Shown: one piece after another, positions 7,277 to 14,300 of the stretch
Layout: every line of letters begins with the position of its first letter
Position numbering within the stretch: position 1 is the first letter of the stretch
Origin: Anaerolinea sp.
GTDB lineage: Bacteria; Chloroflexota; Anaerolineae; JAAEKA01
Length of the DNA: 14,571 nt
Assembly (NCBI GenBank): GCA_014879765.1
Contig: JACSRL010000233.1
Coordinates: forward strand, 1 to 14,571
Reading direction: 5' to 3'
Program-made: the position numbers and the translations under genes
Notes under the pieces: model-generated
Seen by the model: the letters and a program-made list of their open reading frames with translations, nothing else
The model's database searches: none
Told to the model about the DNA's origin: nothing

Positions 7277-8409
7277 CCAATGTAGCGCAACATGGCCAGG
7301 TATTGCCGGCCCACCAGCTCGCGGCGGTAGTTGGCCTCGGCCAGGGCCCGGCCGGCTGCGCCCATGCTGGCCGCGTGCGATGGGTCCAGCAGCAGACGCT
7401 GCACCCGCTGGGCCAGGCCGGCCGCGTCGCCGGGCGGGGTCACATAGCCGCTGCGACCGTCGGCCACGATCTCGGCCACCCCGCCCACGCCGGTGGCCAC
7501 CACCGGCCGGCGCGCGGCCATGGCCTCCATCAGCACGGCCGGCGCGGTCTCCTGGCGGCTGCTGAGCACGGTGACGGCCGCGGCGGCGTAGGCCTCGGCC
7601 AACTGCGGCTGGTCCAGCGCGCCCAGAAAGTGGACGTGCGCGGCCAGGTCCAGGTGGTCGATGGTCTGCTGGACGCGTGCGCCGAAGGGGCCGGCCGGCG
7701 GCCGGCCGGCGATGCGCAGCGTCACCTGTGGCACAGCCTGGCGCACCAGGGCCAGCGCCTGGAGCAACAGCAGCGGATCCTTGCGCTCGTTCATGCCCCC
7801 CACCATCAGCAGCGTGGCCGGGTCAGGCTGGCGCTCAGGCGCCTGAAAAAAAACCTCGCCGATGGGCACGTTGATGCGGTAGAACTGGGCGCGGGTGCGC
7901 TGCTGGTACTGGCGCAGGGCGTAGTCGTTGATGGCCACCAGATGCCGGGCCGCGCGCACCAGCAGCCAATCCTGCGCGACGGTCAGCGCCAGATCCAGGC
8001 GGTTGCGCCAGCGGCGAAAGGCGCGAAACTCCTGGCGCGGGATGCCGTGGATGGTGACCGCGGCCGGAAAGCCGCTGCGCACCGCGGCCAGGCCATACTC
8101 CGACTCGTGGGCGCTGATGGCCGCGGGCTGGATGGCGTGCAGCGCCTCGATCAACGCCGGCACGGCCGCAGCGCGGCGCAGCGGCTGGCTGCGCCGCCGC
8201 GGCAGTGGTACGGTGTGTACGGTCAGCGGCGACTGGCCGGAGAGGACGACGGCCGCGGCCGCGCCGGCCGGCGCGGGGAGATAGCGCAGCACGTGGACAT
8301 CGGCGCCGGCCGCAACCAGTCCCGCGGCCAGGTTGCGTCCCACGGCCCACACGCCGCCGGCCGGGGCGGTGTCGTCGTCAGGATAGTGGCAGAGAAGGGC
8401 GATGCGCAT
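7258..8409 (-). CDS. Glycosyltransferase family 4 (GT-B fold)
   Basis: A 383-residue cytoplasmic or membrane-associated retaining glycosyltransferase. The N-terminal Rossmann domain starts MRIALLCHYP with a glycine-rich acceptor loop (PAGGVWAVGRNLA at 17-29) and HGIPRQEF at 121-128. The C-terminal sugar-nucleotide domain starts about 198 (LLMVGGMNERKD, with Arg209-Lys210). It carries a full E-x7-E motif (Glu287 and Glu295 in QETAPAVLMEAMAARRPVV), then GGVAEIVADGRSGY. I chose ATG 8409 because homology begins there; an upstream TTG at 8427 lies inside the heptamer array. No Shine-Dalgarno is visible. The last residues and stop come from the repeat array at 7222-7276. It is clearly paralogous to the neighbour at 8569-9717. 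Donor and acceptor are unknown; context suggests surface polysaccharide, glycolipid or exported-protein glycosylation. Confidence 0.93.
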   Translation of the reverse strand: MRIALLCHYPDDDTAPAGGVWAVGRNLAAGLVAAGADVHVLRYLPAPAGAAAAVVLSGQSPLTVHTVPLPRRRSQPLRRAAAVPALIEALHAIQPAAISAHESEYGLAAVRSGFPAAVTIHGIPRQEFRAFRRWRNRLDLALTVAQDWLLVRAARHLVAINDYALRQYQQRTRAQFYRINVPIGEVFFQAPERQPDPATLLMVGGMNERKDPLLLLQALALVRQAVPQVTLRIAGRPPAGPFGARVQQTIDHLDLAAHVHFLGALDQPQLAEAYAAAAVTVLSSRQETAPAVLMEAMAARRPVVATGVGGVAEIVADGRSGYVTPPGDAAGLAQRVQRLLLDPSHAASMGAAGRALAEANYRRELVGRQYLAMLRYIGVKRET

Positions 8410-8420
8410 GGGCGGAAGAA

Positions 8421-8511
8421 TGGTCAATGGTCAATGGTCAATGGTCAATGGTCAATGGTTAATGGTCAATGGTTAATGGTCAATGGTCAATGGTTAATGG
8501 TCAATGGTCAA
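8421..8511. repeat. Heptamer tandem array, unit TGGTCAA/TGGTTAA
   Basis: Thirteen uninterrupted 7-base units; ten are TGGTCAA and three TGGTTAA (8456, 8470, 8491). The array begins 11 bp upstream of the start codon of the gene at 7258-8409. On that strand the unit reads TTGACCA, so it repeats both a TGA stop and a TTGACC hexamer every 7 bases, without a recognisable -10 box at a fitting distance. Confidence 0.96.
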
Positions 8512-8543
8512 TGGGGGAATGGGGGAATGGGGGAATGGGGGAA
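8512..8543. repeat. Octamer tandem array, unit TGGGGGAA
   Basis: Four perfect copies of TGGGGGAA directly continue the TGGTCAA array without a gap. This is the only array in the window whose period is not 7. It looks like a heptamer (TGGGGAA) that gained one G before amplification. Confidence 0.95.
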
Positions 8544-8578
8544 TGGCTAACGCCTCACGCTTCACGTCTCACGCTTCA
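8544..8578. repeat. Heptamer tandem array, unit CGYYTCA
   Basis: TGGCTAA, then CGCCTCA, CGCTTCA, CGTCTCA and CGCTTCA, each 7 bases and contiguous with the octamer array. Read on the minus strand the last four units contain TGA. One of them (8569-8571) is the stop codon of the glycosyltransferase at 8569-9717, and its final residues (Glu-Ala, and part of Asn) also lie in the array. Confidence 0.9.
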
Positions 8579-9717
8579 TTCACGATCTGCTGATACACCG
8601 CGACTGTCTGGTGGGCGACGACGGCGGCGCGGAAGCGGGTTTCGGCCTCGCGGCGGGCGGCCTGGCCCAGCCGCTGGCGCAGGGGGGCATCGACCAGCGC
8701 CTGGCGCAGCGCGGCGGCCAGGCCGGCCTCGTCGCCCGGCTGCACCAGCAATCCAGCCTGCCCGCCGGCCAGCAGATGGCGCACGCCGCCCACGGCGCTG
8801 GCCACCACCACCCGGCCCGCGGCCATGGCCTGCTCGATGGCCACCGGCGCGGTTTCCTGCCACGAGGGCAGCGCCAGGCAGGTGCAGCGGCTGTACTCGG
8901 CCTGCATGGCCGGCTCATCCAGCCAGCCCAGAAAGGAGACGGCCTGGTGCAGCCCCTGATCGGCCACGAACTGGCGGCACTGGGCTGCATAGGCCGCCTC
9001 GGAGTGTTCATCGCCCGCCAGACGCAGCCGCGCCTCAGGCATGACCCGATGCAATTCGGCGAAGGCGTGCAGCAGGCCCAACACATTCTTGCGCCGGATG
9101 ATGCGCCCGGCGCAGAGGATCACGTCCGGCTCGGCCGCCGCGGGCAGATCGAAATAGGCGTCGGCCACCGGGTTCTCCACCAGGTGCATGCGGGCCGCGG
9201 TCATGCCGCGGTAGAACTCGGCCACGTAGGGGCTGATAGCGATGATATCGGCCGCGCGCGCCAGGCTGCGGCGCTCGTACCATTCCTCGTAGCGCCAGCT
9301 CAGCTCCTGGCGCCAGGTCAGGCCATAGCGGCGGAAGACCTGCGCCTCCTGCTGGATCACCCCATGCACGGTGATCACGGCCGGCGCGCCGCTGCTCAGG
9401 GCCGCATCGCCCCAGGTGCCGCCGCTGTGAGCATGGACGATGGCGGGCGCGATGGCGCGCACAGCCTGGGCCAGCGCGCGTGCGTTGGCGCGCAGCAGCG
9501 TCCAGCGCGGCACCCGGCGCAGACGCAGGGTGTGGACCACGATGCCCTCCCGCACCTGCACGCTGTCCGCGGCCACGCTGCTGCTGGTGGTGAAGATGTG
9601 AATCTCCAGGCCGGGCAGATCGCGCAGCCCGTGGGCCAACTGCACCACCACCGCCTCCGGGCCGCCGCTGATGCGATTGTCGCGCAGGGCATAGGCGCCC
9701 AGAATCGCCACACGCAT
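8569..9717 (-). CDS. Glycosyltransferase family 4 (GT-B fold) with altered E-x7-E motif
   Basis: A 382-residue GT4 enzyme. The N-terminal domain starts MRVAILGAYALRDNRISGGP with a glycine-rich acceptor loop; HGVIQQEAQVFRRYG at 118-132 matches the paralogue at 7258-8409. The donor domain starts about 198 (VILCAGRIIRRKN) and ends with VGGVRHLLAGGQAGLLVQPGD. Aligned without gaps to that paralogue, the second glutamate of E-x7-E is replaced: Glu288 is kept, the next motif position is Gln296, and a Glu sits one residue earlier (295). The open frame extends far upstream, but ATG 9717 is chosen because homology starts there and it stands 2 nt after the preceding gene's stop, with GAGG about 8 nt upstream, implying translational coupling. 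The stop lies in a heptamer array. Substrates unknown. Confidence 0.93.
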   Translation of the reverse strand: MRVAILGAYALRDNRISGGPEAVVVQLAHGLRDLPGLEIHIFTTSSSVAADSVQVREGIVVHTLRLRRVPRWTLLRANARALAQAVRAIAPAIVHAHSGGTWGDAALSSGAPAVITVHGVIQQEAQVFRRYGLTWRQELSWRYEEWYERRSLARAADIIAISPYVAEFYRGMTAARMHLVENPVADAYFDLPAAAEPDVILCAGRIIRRKNVLGLLHAFAELHRVMPEARLRLAGDEHSEAAYAAQCRQFVADQGLHQAVSFLGWLDEPAMQAEYSRCTCLALPSWQETAPVAIEQAMAAGRVVVASAVGGVRHLLAGGQAGLLVQPGDEAGLAAALRQALVDAPLRQRLGQAARREAETRFRAAVVAHQTVAVYQQIVNEA

Positions 9718-9719
9718 GG

Positions 9720-11051
9720 CTACACCTCGCTCCGTTCCGCCAGCACACGCTGGTAAAAGGTGGCCACGGCCCGCACGTGCGCGTCCACCTGGTAGCGCCG
9801 GGCGACGGTGCGCCGCGCGGCCTGGCCCAGCCGCTCGCGCTGGCTGGGATCGTCCAACAGGCGCAGCAGCGCCGCGGCCAGCGCGGCCGCGTCGCCGGCC
9901 GGGGCCAGCAGGCCATCCTCGCCGTGGGTGATGATCTCGGCGGCGCCGCCCAACGCGCTGGCCACCACCGGCCGGCCGGCCGCCATGCCTTCGATGATCA
10001 CGCGGCCAAAGGGCTCCGGCTTGACCGAACAATGCACCACCACATCGGCCGCGGCCAGCACCTGGGGCATGTCGCTGCGAAAGCCGGCCCAGCGCAGGTG
10101 GGTGTCCAGGCCCAGCGCGGCGGCCTGTGCAGCCACGCGCGCCGCATAGCCCGGCCCGTCGGCCTCCTCGGGCTGGCCCACGATCACGCCATGCACGGCC
10201 GGACGGACGGCCGCCACCTGGGCCAGCGCCTCCACGAAGATGTGCTGCCCTTTCCAGGGGGAGATGCGGCCGGCCATGGCCAGCAGCGGCGCGGCGGGGG
10301 GCACATCCAGCGCGGCGCGCACCCCGGCCACCTCCACCGGCCCGGCAAAGTCGGCCAGATCCAGCGCGTTGGGGATGATGGCATGGTGGCGCAGCCGCGG
10401 CGTGGCGGCCAGATGGGCCTGGGCGATGGCCTGGGAGATGAAGATCATGCCGTCGATGCCGGGCAGCAGCCAGCGAGTCTCGGCCGGCGTTGCCAGGTCG
10501 AAGCTGCGACAGTGGCAGATGGCGGGCACGCCCGCGCTGCGGCTGGCCAGCGCGCCGGCCTGGTTGAGGGAGAGCACGTCGTTGAGGTGTACCAGGTGCG
10601 GACGAAAGCTGGCGATGATCCGGCGCAGGGCCAGGGCCACGGGCAGCTCGTCGCGGCCCAGCCGGCGCACGCCGCCGGCCGCGTGCCAGAGGCGGGCGCG
10701 GCCGGGGTTGCTGCGCATGGCCTCGGCCAGCCGTCCCGCGGGCGTCCGAACAGGTTCAGGACGCCCCGGCTTGTCGGGGGGTATGACAGGGTGAATCCGG
10801 GCGAGATCAGGACGCTCCGACTTGTCGGGGGTCTCCGGCGTTGGGGGGCGGGGCAGTTGGCGCTCCCAGCGCGGGGTGTGGATCCGCGCCACGGGGATGC
10901 CGGCCTCCTCGAAGCGGGTGAAAGGATTGACCGCGGCCAGCGCGACCAGCGGCTGCACCTGGCGCCGATCCAGATGGCTGACCAGGTGCAGCAGGCTGAT
11001 GTTGGAGCCGCCAGGGCTGGGACAGAGGTCGATGTAGAGAACACGCAACAC
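9720..11051 (-). CDS. Glycosyltransferase family 4 (GT-B fold) with repeat-derived insertion
   Basis: A 443-residue GT4 enzyme. The start MLRVLYIDLCPSPGGSNISL contains the acceptor-side glycine loop. PHLVHLNDVLSLNQAG at 151-166 and CHCRSFD at 179-185 are N-domain elements. The donor domain has MAGRISPWKGQHIFVEAL at 259-276 (Arg262, Lys267) and an intact E-x7-E (Glu346, Glu354 in EPFGRVIIEGMAAGRPVV). It is about 60 residues longer than the two neighbouring paralogues, partly because residues 75-103 (two P-DKxxRP units) are encoded by repeated DNA in a loop between core strands. The start is GTG at 11051, 21 nt after the stop of the peptidase gene; the Shine-Dalgarno is weak. A start at the following TTG codon is possible. 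It is probably cotranscribed with its neighbours on both sides. Confidence 0.93.
   Translation of the reverse strand: MLRVLYIDLCPSPGGSNISLLHLVSHLDRRQVQPLVALAAVNPFTRFEEAGIPVARIHTPRWERQLPRPPTPETPDKSERPDLARIHPVIPPDKPGRPEPVRTPAGRLAEAMRSNPGRARLWHAAGGVRRLGRDELPVALALRRIIASFRPHLVHLNDVLSLNQAGALASRSAGVPAICHCRSFDLATPAETRWLLPGIDGMIFISQAIAQAHLAATPRLRHHAIIPNALDLADFAGPVEVAGVRAALDVPPAAPLLAMAGRISPWKGQHIFVEALAQVAAVRPAVHGVIVGQPEEADGPGYAARVAAQAAALGLDTHLRWAGFRSDMPQVLAAADVVVHCSVKPEPFGRVIIEGMAAGRPVVASALGGAAEIITHGEDGLLAPAGDAAALAAALLRLLDDPSQRERLGQAARRTVARRYQVDAHVRAVATFYQRVLAERSEV
10740..10832 (-). repeat. Two in-frame palindromic repeat units within a glycosyltransferase gene
   Basis: A shared block, AGGACGCYCCGRCTTGTCGG plus following Gs, occurs at 10758-10781 and 10809-10832, 51 bp apart. 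One copy holds a perfect inverted repeat CCGAC-AA-GTCGG; the other pairs CCCCGAC with GCCGGGG with one mismatch. The first copy is flanked by a further hairpin (GGGCGTCC at 10740-10747 with GGACGCCC at 10759-10766, inner arms GAAC and GTTC). On the coding strand the units encode PDKSERPDLAR and PDKPGRPEPVR. Confidence 0.85.
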
Positions 11052-11072
11052 GACTGACTATGCCCCTATGGT

Positions 11073-14000
11073 CTATGGCAGCGGCGTGTGCCACAGGTTG
11101 GCAACTGCCATGATGTCATTGACGTCGATGATGCCGTCGCGCACCAGGTCGAAGCGCGGGTTGTAGGTGGGCATCCAGGCGACCGCGTTCCAGGCGCCGG
11201 CCACCAACTGCACGTCGACGATGTCGATGACGCCGTCGCAGTTGACATCGCCCGGCGCGCAGGCTTCCGGCTTGATCAGCGCCAGGGCCGGATCGCCGGT
11301 CAGGCCATGCCCCACGGCCGCGCGCTCATTCTCCGGGGCATTGCTGGGCGAGCTGGGCAGGGCCGCGTAGGTGCGGGCGCGCGCCACCGTGGCCGCCGCG
11401 CCGACCTGGGTGATGCCATCCTCCATCACCGCCTCGACAAAGTCGGTCAACAGGTGGGTCTGCGGCATCAGGGTGTCGAAGGTGACGCCGGTGAAGCCGC
11501 CGATGGTGCCCTTGCCGGCCGCGCGCAGCAGCCCTTCGTCGATGCCGTCGTAGCGCTCCGACACGAAGTAGCCATTGGTGCAGGAGGAGACCAGCAGGAA
11601 GGGCAGCGCCGGGTTGGCGGTGAGCTGATCGATCCAGTAGACGCGGAAGAGCTGTTCGTGGGCCCAGGTGGTCATGCTGCCGTGGCCGGTAAAGTGCAGC
11701 AACATCTGCCCCTGGTTCCATTTGCTGACGATGGCGGCCCGGGCTGCGGCCAGATCGGTGTAGACCCAGGGATCGGTCGGGCAGTTGTTGACGCCGGGCA
11801 CGCAGAAGTAGACGCGGTCCACCTGGAACTGCGGCTGGAGGGCGGCCAGGGTCTCGTCGCTGGCCATGTGGAACTGGGTGCCCGCGCCGGGCAGATCAGA
11901 ATCGGGGTTGTCCGCCACCCACAGGGTGTTGAACTGGCGGCTCTGCGGGAAGGCAGGGCGATAGTTGAGGATCTTGTTGACCACCGCGCTGGTCTCGGCC
12001 GCACTGTTCACCGGCAACCGGCTGATGATCATCTCCCCCAGCAGATCGTCTCCCTGCACCCGCACGAAGGCGTTGTCCGACACCGATGCGCCGCTCCAGT
12101 AGTCGAAGCCGCCCTGGTAAGGGGGGATCCAGTTGGGGCGCAGGGTGAAGCCGCCCGGCTGATAGCTGCGCGGGTTGACCGAGCCATCGCCGATCAACAG
12201 CACATAGGTCGGCGCCGGCCGCTGGTAGGCGCTATAGGCGTAGGCCAGATAGCTGCGGATGGCGTCGGGCGACACCGAGCCATCGCTGAACAGGTCGTAG
12301 ATCTCCTGCACATTGACCATGCGCACCGTCAGGCCGTTGGCCGCGTGCATGGCCGCCAGCGGCTGCGCGGCCGTCATAAAGGCGGGATGGGCGATCATCA
12401 GATAGTCCACCTGCTGGTTGACGTCCAGCAGGGTGCTGCCCTGCCAGAGGGCCACGGCGGCCGGCTGGCGCACCTCGGCCGGCGGCACCACCAGGAAGCG
12501 ATCCGCGGCGGTGGTGCTGGCCTGCCACTCGATGGTGTAGGGCCCTTCGCCGGTGGCTGCGGCGTTGGTCAACAGCCTGGGCTGGCCGGCCGCGCCCACG
12601 TTCAGCAGCCAAGGGGTCGTCGAGGCCACGTTGCTGATCTGGTAGCGCCACGTGCCGCTGTCCGGGTTGTGGAAGGTGGCGCCGGCGAGATACTGCCCGT
12701 TGTAGGGATAGGTCAATCGCAGCCAGTCCAGCCAGAAGGCCGAGGCCGCGCTGACCGGCCGCAGCTCGACGCTGTTGGCGCCGTTGACCAGCGCGCCGGC
12801 CGGCAGGTTGACCGTCCCCTCCAGCACCCGCACGCCGTTCCAGCTCTTGGACTGCTGCGCGCCGCCGTTCAGGCTGAACTGCACCGTGTAGTTGGCCGGG
12901 TTCTGCTGGTCGCCAGCCAGCCAGACCGACAACACCGGCGCCACCGGCGAGGCCGTGTTGACCTTGAGACCGGGGAAGGCGACCACCTTGGAGACCGACA
13001 CCATTTCCGAGTACCAGTTGTCGTAGAGCACCGGCTGCAGCCACTCCACGTAGGGCCGCTGCTGCTTGTACTCTTTGTTCTCCTCGGCGTGGGCGGTGGT
13101 GAGCAGGGTGGTGGCCAGGGTCGCGCCGGCCGGCGCGGCGTTCTGCTGGGCCATGCGCAGGCCGTTGGCGCCGCCCCAGCTCAGCCAGTAGACGTTGTTG
13201 TCGTCGGAATGCGGCGCGGTGTTGCGCAGGCCGTAGAAGAGGATGCTATCCGTCGCGTTGAAGACGTTGTCCTCCTCGCCCAGCACGTGGATATGCTGTT
13301 CCTGCCCCGCGTCCAGCAGGCGGAAGGTGCGCGGGTTGAGGCTGTTCAGCGCGGCCGCCGTCACCCCGGCGTTCAGCAGGTCGTTGTAGCTCACACGGTA
13401 GAGGCCATCGGCGTTGACCGTGACCTTGACCGAGGGATCGTCGTTGGGCGCGCGCTGGGCGGCGTCGGTCGGCGGCGCGACCGGCGCGGGCCCGCTGTGC
13501 CAGCCAGCGGCCTGGGCAAAGTTCACGAAAGTCGCCTGGAAGATCGGAGCGAAAAGCCGATCGGCGGCGGCCGGCGCGGCGGCCGGGGCCGGCTCGGCGA
13601 AGGTGACGCGCACCTGCATGGCTGTGGCCACCTGCAACTGGCCGCTGGCCGGCTCATAGTGGAAAGGATGCAGCGCCAGCCGCACGAAACGATAGCCGCG
13701 GAACCAGCCCTCCTGGGTGATCTCGGCCTGGCCAGCCTGGCCGGTGCTCTCGGCCGCATAGGCCGCCGCGTCGGGCAGCCACTGCTCCACCACCTGGCTA
13801 TCGCCGGCAGCGTCCTGGACCAGGACGCCGGTGGGCTTGGGGGCCAGCCGATAGCTGCCCGCCAGGCTTTGGCGCTGCACGTTCAGCACCCGCACCGTGA
13901 GCTCCCCCGTGGGGGGCACGGCCAGCAGCAGGCCGCGCTCAGGCAGGCTGGGCGCGCCCGGCTGGCCGCCCGGCAGCCAATCGTCGCCGTCGAGGACGAT

Positions 14001-14201
14001 CTGCTGCCAGGTTGTCCCCTGGTGGGCCACATCCTCGATGCGATAGGCCGGCAGAGTCAGATCCAGCACAACGCCGTTGGCTTCGGCGGTCACGGCAAGA
14101 TCGGGCTGGGCCGGCTGGCTCAGCGGCGCGGCCGCGGCCGGCGCGGCCAGCAATGGGGTCAACACCAAAACAAACAACAGTATCCAATTGAGTCGAGTCA
14201 T
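11073..14201 (-). CDS. Secreted C25 (gingipain-type) cysteine peptidase with C-terminal type I dockerin
   Basis: A 1042-residue exported protein. Residues 1-25 form a signal peptide (MTRLNWILLFVLVLTPLLAA, then AAA before AP). A long beta-rich N-terminal region runs to about 595. The C25 domain spans about 598-965: VDYLMIAHPAF at 598, YVLLIGDGS at 667-675, EMIISRLPV, then catalytic His840 in FTGHGS and catalytic Cys874 in LLVSSCTNGYF, and GHGLTGDPALALI near the end. Residues 982-1042 hold two dockerin calcium-loop repeats (DVNCDGVIDIVD and DLVRDGIIDVND). It probably acts outside the cell and may be anchored through cohesin-like partners, none of which is here. No type IX sorting domain is seen. 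ATG 14201 has AGGAG about 8 nt upstream (an in-frame TTG lies one codon before). It heads the operon with three GT4 genes. The role could be protein maturation rather than nutrition; that is inference. Confidence 0.93.
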   Translation of the reverse strand: MTRLNWILLFVLVLTPLLAAPAAAAPLSQPAQPDLAVTAEANGVVLDLTLPAYRIEDVAHQGTTWQQIVLDGDDWLPGGQPGAPSLPERGLLLAVPPTGELTVRVLNVQRQSLAGSYRLAPKPTGVLVQDAAGDSQVVEQWLPDAAAYAAESTGQAGQAEITQEGWFRGYRFVRLALHPFHYEPASGQLQVATAMQVRVTFAEPAPAAAPAAADRLFAPIFQATFVNFAQAAGWHSGPAPVAPPTDAAQRAPNDDPSVKVTVNADGLYRVSYNDLLNAGVTAAALNSLNPRTFRLLDAGQEQHIHVLGEEDNVFNATDSILFYGLRNTAPHSDDNNVYWLSWGGANGLRMAQQNAAPAGATLATTLLTTAHAEENKEYKQQRPYVEWLQPVLYDNWYSEMVSVSKVVAFPGLKVNTASPVAPVLSVWLAGDQQNPANYTVQFSLNGGAQQSKSWNGVRVLEGTVNLPAGALVNGANSVELRPVSAASAFWLDWLRLTYPYNGQYLAGATFHNPDSGTWRYQISNVASTTPWLLNVGAAGQPRLLTNAAATGEGPYTIEWQASTTAADRFLVVPPAEVRQPAAVALWQGSTLLDVNQQVDYLMIAHPAFMTAAQPLAAMHAANGLTVRMVNVQEIYDLFSDGSVSPDAIRSYLAYAYSAYQRPAPTYVLLIGDGSVNPRSYQPGGFTLRPNWIPPYQGGFDYWSGASVSDNAFVRVQGDDLLGEMIISRLPVNSAAETSAVVNKILNYRPAFPQSRQFNTLWVADNPDSDLPGAGTQFHMASDETLAALQPQFQVDRVYFCVPGVNNCPTDPWVYTDLAAARAAIVSKWNQGQMLLHFTGHGSMTTWAHEQLFRVYWIDQLTANPALPFLLVSSCTNGYFVSERYDGIDEGLLRAAGKGTIGGFTGVTFDTLMPQTHLLTDFVEAVMEDGITQVGAAATVARARTYAALPSSPSNAPENERAAVGHGLTGDPALALIKPEACAPGDVNCDGVIDIVDVQLVAGAWNAVAWMPTYNPRFDLVRDGIIDVNDIMAVANLWHTPLP

Positions 14202-14253
14202 CAAACGTCTCCTGACAGGAAGTAGTCGTTAGTCATCGTTCATAGAGAAGCGC

Positions 14254-14282
14254 ATTGTACCGTCAGCACCCCGTGGCGTCAA
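14254..14282 (-). promoter_or_regulatory. Sigma-70-type promoter for the peptidase/glycosyltransferase operon
   Basis: On the minus strand TTGACG (14282-14277) and TACAAT (14259-14254) are spaced by exactly 17 bp. Transcription would start near 14247, about 46 nt before the ATG at 14201. This is the best promoter match in the window, and no other good one is seen before the four following genes. Confidence 0.72.
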
Positions 14283-14300
14283 TCCTGGCGGGAGAGAGGC

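Noticed and set aside
8410..8427. TTG start at 8427 for the GT4 at 7258-8409
   Set aside because: It lies in the repeat array and adds six residues with no family similarity. The Rossmann strand MRIALLCHYP begins at ATG 8409.
8421..8511. Tandem TTGACC hexamers as -35 boxes for the GT4 gene
   Set aside because: No -10 hexamer stands at 16-18 bp from any copy, and the 7-base repetition explains the matches.
7174..8550. Plus-strand open frames running through the GT4 gene into the TGGTCAA array (repeated NGQWSMV peptide)
   Set aside because: Antisense shadow extended only because the array has few plus-strand stops in that frame; no start signal or homology.
9718..10032. A 105-codon N-terminal extension of the GT4 at 8569-9717
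   Set aside because: The extension lies inside the preceding glycosyltransferase gene in another frame and has low-complexity Arg/Gly composition. GT4 homology starts exactly at ATG 9717.
11088..14225. A plus-strand open frame of over 1000 codons opposite the C25 peptidase gene
   Set aside because: It mirrors the codon phase of the real gene in GC-rich DNA and has no recognisable domains. The minus-strand frame has a signal peptide, the catalytic His/Cys motifs, a dockerin and a good ribosome site.
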